Shown: positions 6,990 through 15,045 of the stretch, one piece after another
How the letters are laid out: every line of letters begins with the position of its first letter
How positions within the stretch are numbered: the first letter of the stretch is position 1
From: Candidatus Cloacimonadota bacterium
GTDB lineage: Bacteria > Muiribacteriota > UBA6191 > JACPRK01
NCBI GenBank assembly: GCA_021772705.1
Contig: JAJFLN010000076.1
Span: 1 to 17,560 of the forward strand
DNA: 17,560 nucleotides
Direction: 5' to 3'
Notes under the pieces: model-generated
Told to the model about the DNA's origin: nothing
Database searches by the model: none
Seen by the model: the letters and a program-made list of their open reading frames with translations, nothing else
Translations under genes and position numbers: made by a program

Positions 6990-9479
6990 ATGAATTGTCC
7001 AAGCAAGCCCAGTCCGCTCCGTCTGCTCCTGGCCCTGATCCTGCCTCTGGTTCTGGCAGGAAACAGCAGTGCCCTCCTGAGGTATCCCACAAGCGACGAC
7101 TTCCTCTCCCCGCCGGAGCGGAGCTGCAGCCGTCCTTCGCCCTCTCCGGACGGCAGACAGGCCGCCTACGTGGTTCGCGATGAGGGTCTCGCCCAGATCT
7201 GGGTTCGGACCCTGACCCGTCCGCCGTCAGATCGGCTGGTTTCGGACGGACAGTCCAACGACGACACGCCTGACTGGTCACCTGACGGCTCCCAGATCTA
7301 CTTCGCCAGTGATCGAGGCGGGGCCAGCAAAATCTGGGTCATGAACCGCGACGGCTCGGGCCGGAAGCAGGTGACCTTCGGAGCTGGAAACGACTTCAAC
7401 CCCCGGGTCTCTCCCAGCGGCCGCCGAATTGCCTATGACTCCAACCGGCAGGGGAACTATGACGTCTGGATCCGGGACATCCAGTCCGGCCGATCCCTTC
7501 AGGTAACCCAAAGCCCGTCGGGAGACTTCGGCCCCGCCTGGAGCCCGGCTGAGGACGAGATAGCCTTCACTTCGAGCCGGGAGGGCCGCTTCGACATCTG
7601 GATCAAGGACGCCACGGGAAGGAAGGCAGCTCGTCGCCTCACGTCCGGCCGAGGCGGAAGCGCCCATCCCGACTGGTCTCCCGACGGCCGGCTCCTGGCC
7701 TTCGACTCCGACAGGGAAGGCAAGACCAAAGTCTACGTGCAGTCCACCAAGGGCTCCACCGCGCCGAGGGCCGTGACGAACCTGATCAGCGTCGAGGAGC
7801 ATCCCCGGTTCACCACCGATGGCAGCCGGCTCTACTTCACGGCATCAGAGAATCGCATCGTTGGCTTCAAGGCCAAGGCCGTACCTCAGTTGGAGACGCC
7901 TCAGCCCGAGCCGCTGGCCGCAGTCCGGGCAACCCGGACTCGCGTCGGCAGCCCGCCGGACCGGGACGTCTCGCAGCCCGCTTCTCGAGGAAGAGGCGGC
8001 CTGAAGGTCCTGACCTTCTTCCCCCACAGCGCCCGAGGTGGGGTGGAGATCCGCTCTCCCATCGGAGCGGTCCTGAGCAGCCGGCTCCGGGATCGGCAGG
8101 ATCTGAAGTCCATGGTTCGACTTCTGGAGGCGACCCGCCCCATGTCGATCGAGGTCAGCTACAACCCCTCCCTCAAGCGAATCGAGGTTCTCCCGGACCT
8201 TCCGTTGCGACCCAACGAGGTCTACCGGGTCGAGCTTTCCACCGAAATCCAGGGCGTCGATGGGACTACCCTGGAGACACCATTCTCGTGGCGGTTCCGG
8301 ACCGACCCTCCGCCGCCGCCGATGCCATCGGGAGTGGTGATGAACGTGGGGCAGCTCACGCAGGACTTCATCGTTTCCCAGCGGCAGCCTCAGGAGCGAG
8401 AGCGGGGCGTCGCAAAGGACGTGAAGATTCACGCCTCCTTCAACTTTCCCCTGGACCCGAAGAGCGTCGACGCCGGGAGTCTCCGGCTTTTCGCCGATGC
8501 GGGCCAGGCTGTGCCGGGGGAGCTCTTCTTTCCACCCGGGGACTACGCCCTGCAGCTGCGGCCCTACCAGGAGCTCCGGCCAGGGCAAGTCTACAAGGCC
8601 GTCCTGTCACCGGGATTGAAGTCCCGGGTTGGCACGAATCTGACCGGCTCTCTCGACTGGCGGTTCAAAACAGCCTTCACAGGAGACTTGAAGGTGCTTG
8701 GCGTTCTACCCAGGAGCCCCCTGGGAGAGCGGCCCCGCATCGTGGTCCGTTTCAACCGGCCTCTATCGCGACGCAGCCTCAAGCCGGGAGGCGTCGTGCT
8801 GCAGGGTCCAGACTTTCCCTATCCCGGATCGACCACCCTGACCCCGACCGGTGATCTGCTGACCTTCGAACCCTACCAGCGCCTGCCAGACAATCAGAGC
8901 TTCACCCTCTTCCTGCCGGTGGACCTGGTAGACACGGACGGCAACCCCCTGGAGCTGGACTCCCCCATCGTGCTGAAGACCGACCACTCGGCGGCCTCGC
9001 GGAAACGAGGGACACCGGCGGTCGACAGGGCCCCGGAAGGCGGCGAGACGGCGCAGCGGGCATCGTCGTCAGCAGCGACGGCAGGGGTCCGGGGCAATGA
9101 GGACTCCGGCCCGGGACTGCTGGGCCGCTATCTGACGGACGGAGTATCCCAGGCCTCGGAGGCCGAAGGCTGGATGATTCAAGACCTGAAACAGCTCTCC
9201 CGCCAGGGCCACCTGTCCCGGGACTTTGGCCGGGACGTGGAGATCCAGGGAGGTTCCCTGAGCCGGTTCCGGAGCGCCCTCTACGTGGAGGAGGCCCTGA
9301 GGGCATTCCCCCACATGGGGGAGCCGGATCGGGAGCGGGTCCGCCGCCTCTCCCTGGAGCTCAGGCAGGAGCTGGCCGCCCTAGGCGTACGAGTGAGCCG
9401 ATCCATCACGTCCACCCCGGCGGGAAGGGCAAGACAGAGTCAGCCCGGTCCAGCGGGATTCACTCTCGGAGCAGGATAG
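6990..9479 (+). CDS. Secreted TolB-like PD40 propeller protein with three Ig-like (SbsA/Big_5 type) domains and an SLH-like tail
   Basis: The 829-residue product has a signal peptide (1-28, hydrophobic core LLLALILPLVLA). Residues 45-290 hold six PD40-type repeats with signatures such as PDWSPDGSQIYFASDR (94-109) and HPDWSPDGRLLAFDSDR (226-242), enough for a six-bladed TolB-like propeller. Three Ig-like domains of the SbsA/Big_5 type follow at about 338-439, 476-562 and 567-665, each with the beta pattern around VRFNRPLSRRSL or FNFPLDPKSV and closing WRFKT or similar. A charged linker (666-705) leads to a 100-residue tail with SLSRFRSALYVEEAL (756-770) and LRQELAALGVRV (791-802), resembling a degenerate S-layer-homology motif and the helix that follows it in some porins. 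No ribosome binding site is evident before this ATG. It is likely periplasmic or surface-bound; no enzymatic residues are seen. Confidence 0.85.
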   Translation: MNCPSKPSPLRLLLALILPLVLAGNSSALLRYPTSDDFLSPPERSCSRPSPSPDGRQAAYVVRDEGLAQIWVRTLTRPPSDRLVSDGQSNDDTPDWSPDGSQIYFASDRGGASKIWVMNRDGSGRKQVTFGAGNDFNPRVSPSGRRIAYDSNRQGNYDVWIRDIQSGRSLQVTQSPSGDFGPAWSPAEDEIAFTSSREGRFDIWIKDATGRKAARRLTSGRGGSAHPDWSPDGRLLAFDSDREGKTKVYVQSTKGSTAPRAVTNLISVEEHPRFTTDGSRLYFTASENRIVGFKAKAVPQLETPQPEPLAAVRATRTRVGSPPDRDVSQPASRGRGGLKVLTFFPHSARGGVEIRSPIGAVLSSRLRDRQDLKSMVRLLEATRPMSIEVSYNPSLKRIEVLPDLPLRPNEVYRVELSTEIQGVDGTTLETPFSWRFRTDPPPPPMPSGVVMNVGQLTQDFIVSQRQPQERERGVAKDVKIHASFNFPLDPKSVDAGSLRLFADAGQAVPGELFFPPGDYALQLRPYQELRPGQVYKAVLSPGLKSRVGTNLTGSLDWRFKTAFTGDLKVLGVLPRSPLGERPRIVVRFNRPLSRRSLKPGGVVLQGPDFPYPGSTTLTPTGDLLTFEPYQRLPDNQSFTLFLPVDLVDTDGNPLELDSPIVLKTDHSAASRKRGTPAVDRAPEGGETAQRASSSAATAGVRGNEDSGPGLLGRYLTDGVSQASEAEGWMIQDLKQLSRQGHLSRDFGRDVEIQGGSLSRFRSALYVEEALRAFPHMGEPDRERVRRLSLELRQELAALGVRVSRSITSTPAGRARQSQPGPAGFTLGAG

Positions 9480-9537
9480 ACCCGGCACAGGTGCGAACTG
9501 ACCTCTAGCCTCGAATTGACATGACTGAAGGGCTCTC

Positions 9538-10389
9538 ATGACTCGATACATCCGGTCGATACGCTACCTGTCTTCAGTGGCCCTGGCCGGGGTCCTGCTA
9601 CTGGCGCTCTCGTCGCCGGCCGCGGCTCGATACCGGCCACTGGCCACGGAGCCCCTGAACAACATTCCGAAGAAGGGCGAGTACCGGATAGACCTGGGCG
9701 CCGAGTTCAGGGACAGTGAGAGCTTCCCCTTCTCGGGTCTCAAGGGAGAGCTCCTCAGGCTGGGCACCATGGGCTACGAGATCGGCCTGGGACCCGACGC
9801 TGCGTTCTTCGTTCGCGGCACGGCCTATCAAACTCTCTCCATCGCGAGCCGTACGGCGGCGCCGAATTCGGCGGCCCTCAGCTTCACAGGCAACGACACC
9901 GATGCCGTGGGCGACTTCACCCTGGGCACGACGATGAGATTCCGAAAGACCACGTCAGACACCATCGGTCTCGGTTTTCAGGTCGCCGTCAAGCTGCCCA
10001 ACACACCGAACCAGTCGGGCCTCGGCAATGACGAGACCGATGTCTTCGGCACCTTGATCGCCGAGAAACGAGCAGGCAAGGCTACGGTCTTCGCCAACGC
10101 CGGCTTTGCTATCCTGGGAAACCCCATGACTCTCAACTCCCAGAAGGACAAGAAGACCTTCGGGCTGGGTGTGTCAGTACCGGTCTGGGATCGCTACGCC
10201 CTGCTGGGCGAAGTCAACGGCCGGTCCGGTTCCAGCAACCCGGGGACGGAAGACCGGGCCGTGGCCCGTCTCGCCCTGCAGCAGGCCAAGGGTGACTGGC
10301 GATGGGACGCCGTCGTCTCGGCGGGCCTGAAGAAGGTTGATTCGGACTGGGGAATCAGCGTCGGCGTGACCCACGACTGGGGCTCCTGA
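9538..10389 (+). CDS. Predicted outer-membrane beta-barrel protein
   Basis: The 283-residue product has a clear signal peptide (1-30, ending SSPAAA) and then alternating amphipathic strands rich in Gly and aromatics. Examples are GLGFQVAVKLPNTPNQSGLG, TVFANAGFAILG and FGLGVSVPVWDRYALLGEVN. The strand count and the LPN-type loop resemble the MetA-like transporter or DUF3187 barrels, though I cannot tell which. The C-terminus ends HDWGS, not in the usual terminal Phe. AAGGG precedes the ATG by seven bases. The gene follows the 829-residue gene by 58 bases on the same strand, so the two are probably one operon of envelope proteins. Transported substrate, if any, is unknown. Confidence 0.82.
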   Translation: MTRYIRSIRYLSSVALAGVLLLALSSPAAARYRPLATEPLNNIPKKGEYRIDLGAEFRDSESFPFSGLKGELLRLGTMGYEIGLGPDAAFFVRGTAYQTLSIASRTAAPNSAALSFTGNDTDAVGDFTLGTTMRFRKTTSDTIGLGFQVAVKLPNTPNQSGLGNDETDVFGTLIAEKRAGKATVFANAGFAILGNPMTLNSQKDKKTFGLGVSVPVWDRYALLGEVNGRSGSSNPGTEDRAVARLALQQAKGDWRWDAVVSAGLKKVDSDWGISVGVTHDWGS

Positions 10390-10417
10390 GACTCCCGCCC
10401 ATCCGCCCGGCCCGACG

Positions 10418-11578
10418 CTATCGTTGCAGGATGACCGAGGCGTCTGCTGTGTCCCCTGCCGAAAGCTGCAGCGTACGGACCGAGGTGTTGAACTCCTGCT
10501 TGCTCACCGTCACTGTTGCGCTGCTGGCCGTCAGAGCCGGCACCACGAAGCGGCCGTCAGCACCGGTCAGAGTCGTGAGGGTCGTCCCTCCCGCAGACAG
10601 CTGGACCTGGGCTCCAGACTGGGGCAGAAGGGTGGAATCGAAGACGGTCCCCGCCACCGCCGAGGTAGAGCCGTCCAGGGTGAGGACCATATCGCCGTTG
10701 TTGTCAGCGCCGCCCACAATCTGGACGATCTTCGTTCCCGTCTGGAAGCCATTGACGGCCGCCTGAAGGATGTGAGTCCCCGTCTCCAGGCCGGTGAACT
10801 CGAAGCGATCGTCCACGACCAGTACCCCTCGGCTGCGGGCACAATCCAGGAGGCTGGGAACGGATCGAGAGCCGGCAGTGGAGCCGGCGGCGAAGAGAAC
10901 GACCTGGCCGATGCTGGCGCAGCTGGCGATGCCTCTCAGGCCGTCGGTGATGCGGCCCGACAGGGTTCCGCCGCCGCTTCTCGTGATGGCCAGCGCGGCC
11001 TCTGTGAGTCGGCCGGCAGCGACCTGGGCCGGCACTTCTCCAGCCACGAAACCTGCCCGGGATGCCCTGACTGTGTAGAGCCCCGCCGAGAGATCGGTGA
11101 ACAGAAAGCTCCCGCCGGCGCCGGAGATGGCTTCGGCCGTGGACCCCAGGACCTGGATCCGGACCCCCTCGACTCCCGTGATTCCGTCTGTGACGACTCC
11201 CGTGAGCTGTCCCGTGCCAAAGCTGGGAGCCACAGCGATGTCTCCCCGGGCCTCGCGGCCAGCCAGGACTGTCACGCTCCTCGATGTCTCGGCGAAGCCC
11301 GGTGCCGTGACCCTCAGGAGGTAGGCGCCGGGGGCGACATCACTGAAGCGGTAGCTGCCGGCTGCATCCGAGGCGCTCGTCAGCCCCGTGGGAGAAAGGC
11401 TGACCGCGGCTCCTGAGACGAGCTGCCTGCCGGAAGTGACTGTCCCGGCCACATCGCCTACCAGGGGCGTTGGGGGTCCCAGCAGCGGGATCGACTTTGG
11501 GCCGGCGGCGCAGCCCGGAATCAGGCAGCCGAGACTCAACAGTCCGGCGACCAGGAAGACAGCCGCCGGGACCGGCAA
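10418..11578 (-). CDS. Putative lipoprotein with four carboxypeptidase-regulatory-like domains
   Basis: From the TTG at 11578 the product has 386 residues. The N-terminus is hydrophobic and ends in LIPGC, a plausible lipobox with Cys23 as the lipidated residue. Four repeats of the carboxypeptidase-regulatory-like beta-sandwich type follow at about 42-118, 123-200, 203-301 and 305-386, each with a GAYLLRVTAPGF-like or similar strand. The third carries an insertion with Cys220 and Cys246, which could form a disulfide. Ser, Thr, Ala and Gly dominate, as is common in surface adhesin-like proteins. No ATG lies in frame upstream; CTG at 11608, with GAGGTG five bases before it, and TTG at 11578 are the candidates, so the start is uncertain. 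The gene is convergent with the barrel gene (28 bases between them) and divergent from the thioesterase. Confidence 0.75.
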   Translation of the reverse strand: MPVPAAVFLVAGLLSLGCLIPGCAAGPKSIPLLGPPTPLVGDVAGTVTSGRQLVSGAAVSLSPTGLTSASDAAGSYRFSDVAPGAYLLRVTAPGFAETSRSVTVLAGREARGDIAVAPSFGTGQLTGVVTDGITGVEGVRIQVLGSTAEAISGAGGSFLFTDLSAGLYTVRASRAGFVAGEVPAQVAAGRLTEAALAITRSGGGTLSGRITDGLRGIASCASIGQVVLFAAGSTAGSRSVPSLLDCARSRGVLVVDDRFEFTGLETGTHILQAAVNGFQTGTKIVQIVGGADNNGDMVLTLDGSTSAVAGTVFDSTLLPQSGAQVQLSAGGTTLTTLTGADGRFVVPALTASSATVTVSKQEFNTSVRTLQLSAGDTADASVILQR

Positions 11579-11724
11579 GATCCAGTGGAATTCGCGCTCG
11601 CTGTACAGGACAGCACCTCGTGTCGCCGGGGAGACTCCTCGGAGCAGGGCGCCATTCCTAGCCCGGCTGATCCATGATCTACTTCCCTGCTCTCATGAAG
11701 CATCGGCACATGTTAGAGTGCCCT

Positions 11725-11743
11725 CCACCCTCCGACAGGGTGG
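11725..11743 (+). promoter_or_regulatory. 7-bp hairpin that would hide the ribosome binding site of the thioesterase gene
   Basis: CCACCCT (11725-11731), loop CCGAC and AGGGTGG (11737-11743) pair perfectly. The right arm is the only purine-rich stretch before the ATG at 11751 and sits seven bases from it. If that start is right, the stem would block ribosome binding. Confidence 0.4.
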
Positions 11744-11750
11744 CTCAGTC

Positions 11751-12248
11751 ATGACTTCGGAAAAGCGACCCAAACGCGTACACGACTTCGCCCTGACCCG
11801 CTGGAGAGGCGGTACGGTGGACCCCAGGCCCTGCCGCATCGAGACCCGGGTTCGCTATGCCGAGACGGACCAGATGGGCGTCGTCTATCACGCCAATCAC
11901 CTGGTCTGGTTCGAGATGGGCCGCGTCGAGTGGCTGGATCGGCTGGACCTCCCCTACCGGGCGATCGAGAAGGAAGGTCTGCAGCTGCCGGTCATCGAGA
12001 TTGGATGCCGGTATCAGGCACCGGCACGATTTGATGAGACCCTGGTCATCGAGACCCGGTTCATCGGCGTCACCCGGGCTCGGGCCCGCTTCGGCTACAG
12101 GCTGATTGGCCCCACGGGAATCCCCATCGCCGAGGGTTACTCGGAGCACGCCGCGGTGGACAAGGACCTTCATCCGGTGCGAATTCCCGACTGGCTCCTG
12201 GAAGTGCTGGATCAGCCGGCCGAGAGTGAAGAGGAACAGCCTGCCTGA
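11751..12248 (+). CDS. YbgC/FadM-type hotdog-fold acyl-CoA thioesterase
   Basis: The 165-residue product shows the 4-hydroxybenzoyl-CoA thioesterase signature VRYAETDQMGVVYHANHLVWFE (residues 34-55), with the likely catalytic Asp40 in the ETDQMG segment and His48 nearby. These enzymes hydrolyse acyl-CoA thioesters in the cytoplasm. The YbgC branch is linked to the Tol-Pal system in some bacteria, but no tolQRA genes are here, so the exact substrate is open. About 30 residues precede the hotdog fold (TSEKRPKRVHDFALTRW), more than in short members, and the tail is acidic. The frame stays open to 11388, but this is the first ATG with a purine-rich site and the earlier translation looks non-coding. 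It converges with the membrane pair, 20 bases away. Confidence 0.92.
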   Translation: MTSEKRPKRVHDFALTRWRGGTVDPRPCRIETRVRYAETDQMGVVYHANHLVWFEMGRVEWLDRLDLPYRAIEKEGLQLPVIEIGCRYQAPARFDETLVIETRFIGVTRARARFGYRLIGPTGIPIAEGYSEHAAVDKDLHPVRIPDWLLEVLDQPAESEEEQPA

Positions 12249-12268
12249 AGCCCGGGAGGGAAGAAACT

Positions 12269-13186
12269 CTACTGCCAGGCAGCAGCCTTGAAGCCGTAGA
12301 TGTCGAACTTCACCCTGCCGACACTACCCTTCTTGGTTGATCTGGAGATCTTGAAATCGCCAATGATCTTCACCTCTCGGGCCGTGACGCGGGTGAGATT
12401 GAAGTAGTAATCGCCGCCACCGCCGAAGGTCCCGGGACAGAAGCAGTAAGCTGACTTGCCATCCATGGTGAGCGTCGTGGATCTCGCCGTGACGTGACCC
12501 TCTCCCTGAATTCCCACGGAGATCCGGACCACGTCGGTCACATCGATCCGGTTCACGGTGCTGCTGGCGATGTTGTTGTCGCTGCCGATGGTGTTCCTGA
12601 TGCTGGGGAAGACGGTTCGCTCGACGCCCTTGAGGACGAAGAGGTCGATGATGATCTTCTTCAGCCTGGCAGGTCCACACAGGCCGTTGAGAAACATGGT
12701 CACCCGCTCGGTACCGTAGGCATAGGAGGCAACCATGAACCCGAGGATGAGCAGCAAGCCCAGGAACATGGCTTGGGACTCGGCGCTTCCGGGACCACCG
12801 GAGGGCGCCCTCAACCAGTCCTGAAAGGATTTCCAGAGGACCTGGGCTCGAGTGAAGAAGGTGACGGCTCCAAGGGGCTTGTCCTCCCCTTCGCCGGAGG
12901 TCCGATCATCCAGTGCGGCCTCGGCGAGTGCGGCATTGAGGTCCCGGTAGTCACCGCTGACCCAGTCAGACCTGAGCCTATCGGGCTGAGGGGCGATGAT
13001 GACGTCGAGCTTGTTGGCAAAGTAGTAGTGGAGCTCGGCGCTCTCGATCAGATCCGTCGCCATGGGGCCAGCGGCCAGCAGCAGCAGAAGAGTGAAGGCC
13101 AAGGCGTCCAGGGTCTTGCGGGAGCCCGGATCGTCTTCCGTGGATCTCGGTGCCGAGACGAACTGATCTCTGTCAAATCCGTCCAT
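12269..13186 (-). CDS. Membrane protein of unknown function, second gene of a coupled pair
   Basis: The 305-residue product is not recognised. An acidic N-terminus (1-24) leads to a hydrophobic helix at 25-46. About 90 residues follow, probably outside the cytoplasm, then a second helix at 139-157 (AMFLGLLLILGFMVASYAY). The rest (about 158-305) is predicted mostly beta, with RIDVTDVVRISVGIQGEGHV and a glycine run in CFCPGTFGGGGDYYF (248-262), ending in repeated short strands (REVKIIGDFKISR, GRVKFDIYGFK). Its ATG overlaps the stop of the upstream gene by one base (TGATG), so translation is probably coupled. The frame is open to 13780 upstream, but that part lies in the antisense-like shadow of the first gene. 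Function unknown. Confidence 0.8.
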   Translation of the reverse strand: MDGFDRDQFVSAPRSTEDDPGSRKTLDALAFTLLLLLAAGPMATDLIESAELHYYFANKLDVIIAPQPDRLRSDWVSGDYRDLNAALAEAALDDRTSGEGEDKPLGAVTFFTRAQVLWKSFQDWLRAPSGGPGSAESQAMFLGLLLILGFMVASYAYGTERVTMFLNGLCGPARLKKIIIDLFVLKGVERTVFPSIRNTIGSDNNIASSTVNRIDVTDVVRISVGIQGEGHVTARSTTLTMDGKSAYCFCPGTFGGGGDYYFNLTRVTAREVKIIGDFKISRSTKKGSVGRVKFDIYGFKAAAWQ

Positions 13187-14547
13187 CAGTTCTGCTTCCG
13201 TCCCTTCTTCTTGCGGCGTCGCGCCTTCAACATGACGAGAAGGAGGACCAGGATCACCGGGAATGTGTAGATGTTGTAGTAGTCGAGATAGATCGGACAT
13301 TCGGCCACGCCGAGGTAGGACAGGCGCTGCCGCTCGGCATCGAACTCCAGAACATCGCCATCCCGGGTGGCGAAGACGACCCGCTGTTGGACCCGCGAGC
13401 CGGCGACAATCTCGGCCGTCTCGCCAGTCTCCCGGGCCGCGAACTCGGCCAGGGGATAGAACTGCTTCCTCAACGTCACTACGTTGACCCGCCCCAGCCC
13501 CAGGGGGCTCAACAGCCAGAGCGACGAAGGGTCGCAGGAGACCATCAACAGGCGATCCAGCCGCTTCCTGCTCAGGCTCAGACTCGACAGCTTTCCGTCG
13601 TAGGAGCTTCGCATCAGCCGGTACCCATCGACAAACCAGACCTGGTTCTCGGTGTGACAGAAGTTGACGTTCCGCTGGTGTATGGCCCTGTCCATCACGG
13701 CGCGGTGCTCCTCTGTGATCTCCGTGGTTCCCACCAGCCTGGAGAGCCCTTCCACAACCCGGGTCTTCGGCGGCTTCCAAACGAGCCCCTCCGGCCCCAC
13801 CAGAGCATCCGGTTCCTCGTACCGGTTGCTGTCGATGTAGACGAGTACTTCACCGCCGCCAACTCGCAGCAGTCGCCGCACCACCTTGTCCCGGAAGAGG
13901 GGCTGGGCGGCGGCTCCAACTCCGCGAATGAGCCCGCCGTCACGGAGGGCGATGATCGGATCGCCACCTGGGCCGATCTCGAGGTCCACCACGGCGCCGC
14001 CGGATCGCACGGCGGCGCTCTGCAAGACCTGGCGGCTGACCATCCAGAACGCAAGGACCGCCATCAAGAAGCCCGTGACGAGCCAGAAAGTGAGATTGAA
14101 CATGCGCCTCAATCTCGGGTCCCTTCCCGGAAGCCAGCCGATGGCGAAGGCAGCGTTGAAGACGACGTACAGGAGGACGACGACGTGATAGCTCGTCCCG
14201 GCGTCTCCGAAGAGATGATTCAGGAAGACGAAGAGGAACGAGGTTGCTGGAACGGCGAAACAGAGGACCCGCTCGTTTCGAGTGACCCGATCCTCGTGGT
14301 CGCTCAGGATCAGGTCGCAGTGGGGACACCGCTGCAGGTTCTTCGGGAGATCGGCCAGACCGCAGGTCGAGCAGAATCGTCCCCGGCTGGCAAAGATCAG
14401 CTCCGACAGCAGCTGAAAGTAGAAGAGCGTGATGACGACGACCAGCAGCAGGTTTACCGCCGTAAAGATCGAAGTCTGTTGCAATCCTGCCTCCTGTGAG
14501 TACTTGCTCCCCGATGAGCCCGGGACATCCCGCGGGTACTCCTTCAT
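13186..14547 (-). CDS. Membrane protein with a zinc ribbon and a propeller-like region, first gene of a coupled pair
   Basis: Started at the ATG at 14547, the product has 453 residues. A helix at about 27-52 precedes a four-cysteine zinc ribbon (Cys59, Cys62, Cys74, Cys77; CSTCG and CPHCD). Helices follow at about 93-113, 119-139 and 148-170. Residues 185-420 are predicted beta-rich with repeats of the propeller kind: VVDLEIGPGGDPIIALRDGG, LLMVSCDPSSLWLLSPLG and QQRVVFATRDGDVLEFDAER. A last helix (425-443) ends in a strongly basic tail (KARRRKKKGRKQN). The start is tentative because only a weak GGA lies before it, and the frame is open to 14697. The layout suggests a ribbon in the cytoplasm and a sensor-like domain across the membrane. 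I do not recognise the family. Confidence 0.8.
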   Translation of the reverse strand: MKEYPRDVPGSSGSKYSQEAGLQQTSIFTAVNLLLVVVITLFYFQLLSELIFASRGRFCSTCGLADLPKNLQRCPHCDLILSDHEDRVTRNERVLCFAVPATSFLFVFLNHLFGDAGTSYHVVVLLYVVFNAAFAIGWLPGRDPRLRRMFNLTFWLVTGFLMAVLAFWMVSRQVLQSAAVRSGGAVVDLEIGPGGDPIIALRDGGLIRGVGAAAQPLFRDKVVRRLLRVGGGEVLVYIDSNRYEEPDALVGPEGLVWKPPKTRVVEGLSRLVGTTEITEEHRAVMDRAIHQRNVNFCHTENQVWFVDGYRLMRSSYDGKLSSLSLSRKRLDRLLMVSCDPSSLWLLSPLGLGRVNVVTLRKQFYPLAEFAARETGETAEIVAGSRVQQRVVFATRDGDVLEFDAERQRLSYLGVAECPIYLDYYNIYTFPVILVLLLVMLKARRRKKKGRKQN

Positions 14548-14678
14548 CGATCCAGCATCATTCTTACCACAGCTTAGAGGGGCTCCAGAACAGGAATCCT
14601 CGAAGTCATTGGTGCCAGCCGTATGCAAACCGTCCTGGATTCGGTGCCTCGCCACACGATATATTAGCCACCACAACG
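14548..14678. other. Divergent intergenic stretch between the membrane pair and the 85-residue gene
   Basis: These 131 bases separate two divergent genes. On the plus strand TATATT at 14660-14665 lies 13 bases before the ATG at 14679, and no good -35 box stands 16-18 bases upstream. For the minus strand I see no clear boxes. Confidence 0.4.
14660..14665 (+). promoter_or_regulatory. Possible -10 box giving a nearly leaderless mRNA for the 85-residue gene
   Basis: TATATT stands 13 bases from the ATG at 14679. If it is a -10 element, transcription would start about six or seven bases before the ATG. No Shine-Dalgarno-like stretch precedes the ATG, which fits a leaderless or short-leader mRNA. 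A matching -35 box is not seen. Confidence 0.3.
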
Positions 14679-14936
14679 ATGAATGAAACACTGACAAGAG
14701 AAGATATCGTTCGGGTCATCGAGAAGCGGCTACGCGGGGAGATCACGCAGAGCGAGCTGGCCCACTGGGCGGACGAGAAGTTCACCCTCTGGGATGACGA
14801 CAAGTTGGTCTACGACGAGAAGCACAACGACCAGATCGACGAAGCCGTCTACGCTCTGCAGGGCTGTGAACAGCCCGATACTCTGCTGTCGGAGGCGGAT
14901 CTCCGACAGCGAATCGCCGAACTCACCCGACCCTGA
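14679..14936 (+). CDS. Small acidic helical protein of unknown function (85 residues)
   Basis: The product reads as mostly helical and acidic: TREDIVRVIEKRLRGEITQSELAHWADEKF, a hinge with WDDDKLVYDEKHND, and a last helix LSEADLRQRIAEL. There is no signal peptide, membrane segment or cysteine cluster apart from one Cys. The general pattern (a helix-turn around GEIT-SELAHWA, then an acidic loop) recalls short cytoplasmic proteins of unknown function, and I cannot name the family. The ATG at 14679 is preferred because the frame before it is translated from the divergent intergenic region and the adjacent gene's start. No ribosome binding site is visible. A perfect 10-bp inverted repeat lies near its 3' end. 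Confidence 0.7.
   Translation: MNETLTREDIVRVIEKRLRGEITQSELAHWADEKFTLWDDDKLVYDEKHNDQIDEAVYALQGCEQPDTLLSEADLRQRIAELTRP
14885..14910 (+). repeat. Perfect 10-bp inverted repeat with a 6-base loop inside the 3' end of the 85-residue gene
   Basis: GCTGTCGGAG (14885-14894), loop GCGGAT and CTCCGACAGC (14901-14910) pair without mismatch. It encodes part of LLSEADLRQR. No T-run follows, so it is not a standard terminator. Confidence 0.7.
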
Positions 14937-15045
14937 ACGATGGATCATGGCCCCCGGCCAGTGAGTTCACTCATGAATCTCCGCTGGCGGCTCAGTCCAC
15001 CGTTCCGGTCAATGGGGTACAGGATCACGAGAAAGCGGCACCGGG

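Noticed and set aside
10424..11416. 330-residue plus-strand open frame
   Set aside because: It mirrors the lipoprotein gene, whose repeats and lipobox are clearly the coding sense.
13150..14499. 449-residue plus-strand open frame
   Set aside because: Antisense to the zinc-ribbon membrane protein; the translation is Gln/Asp/Glu/Arg-rich with no hydrophobic or domain pattern.
14948..14960. TGGCC-CCC-GGCCA stem after the 85-residue gene as a terminator
   Set aside because: The stem is only five pairs and is not followed by T residues.
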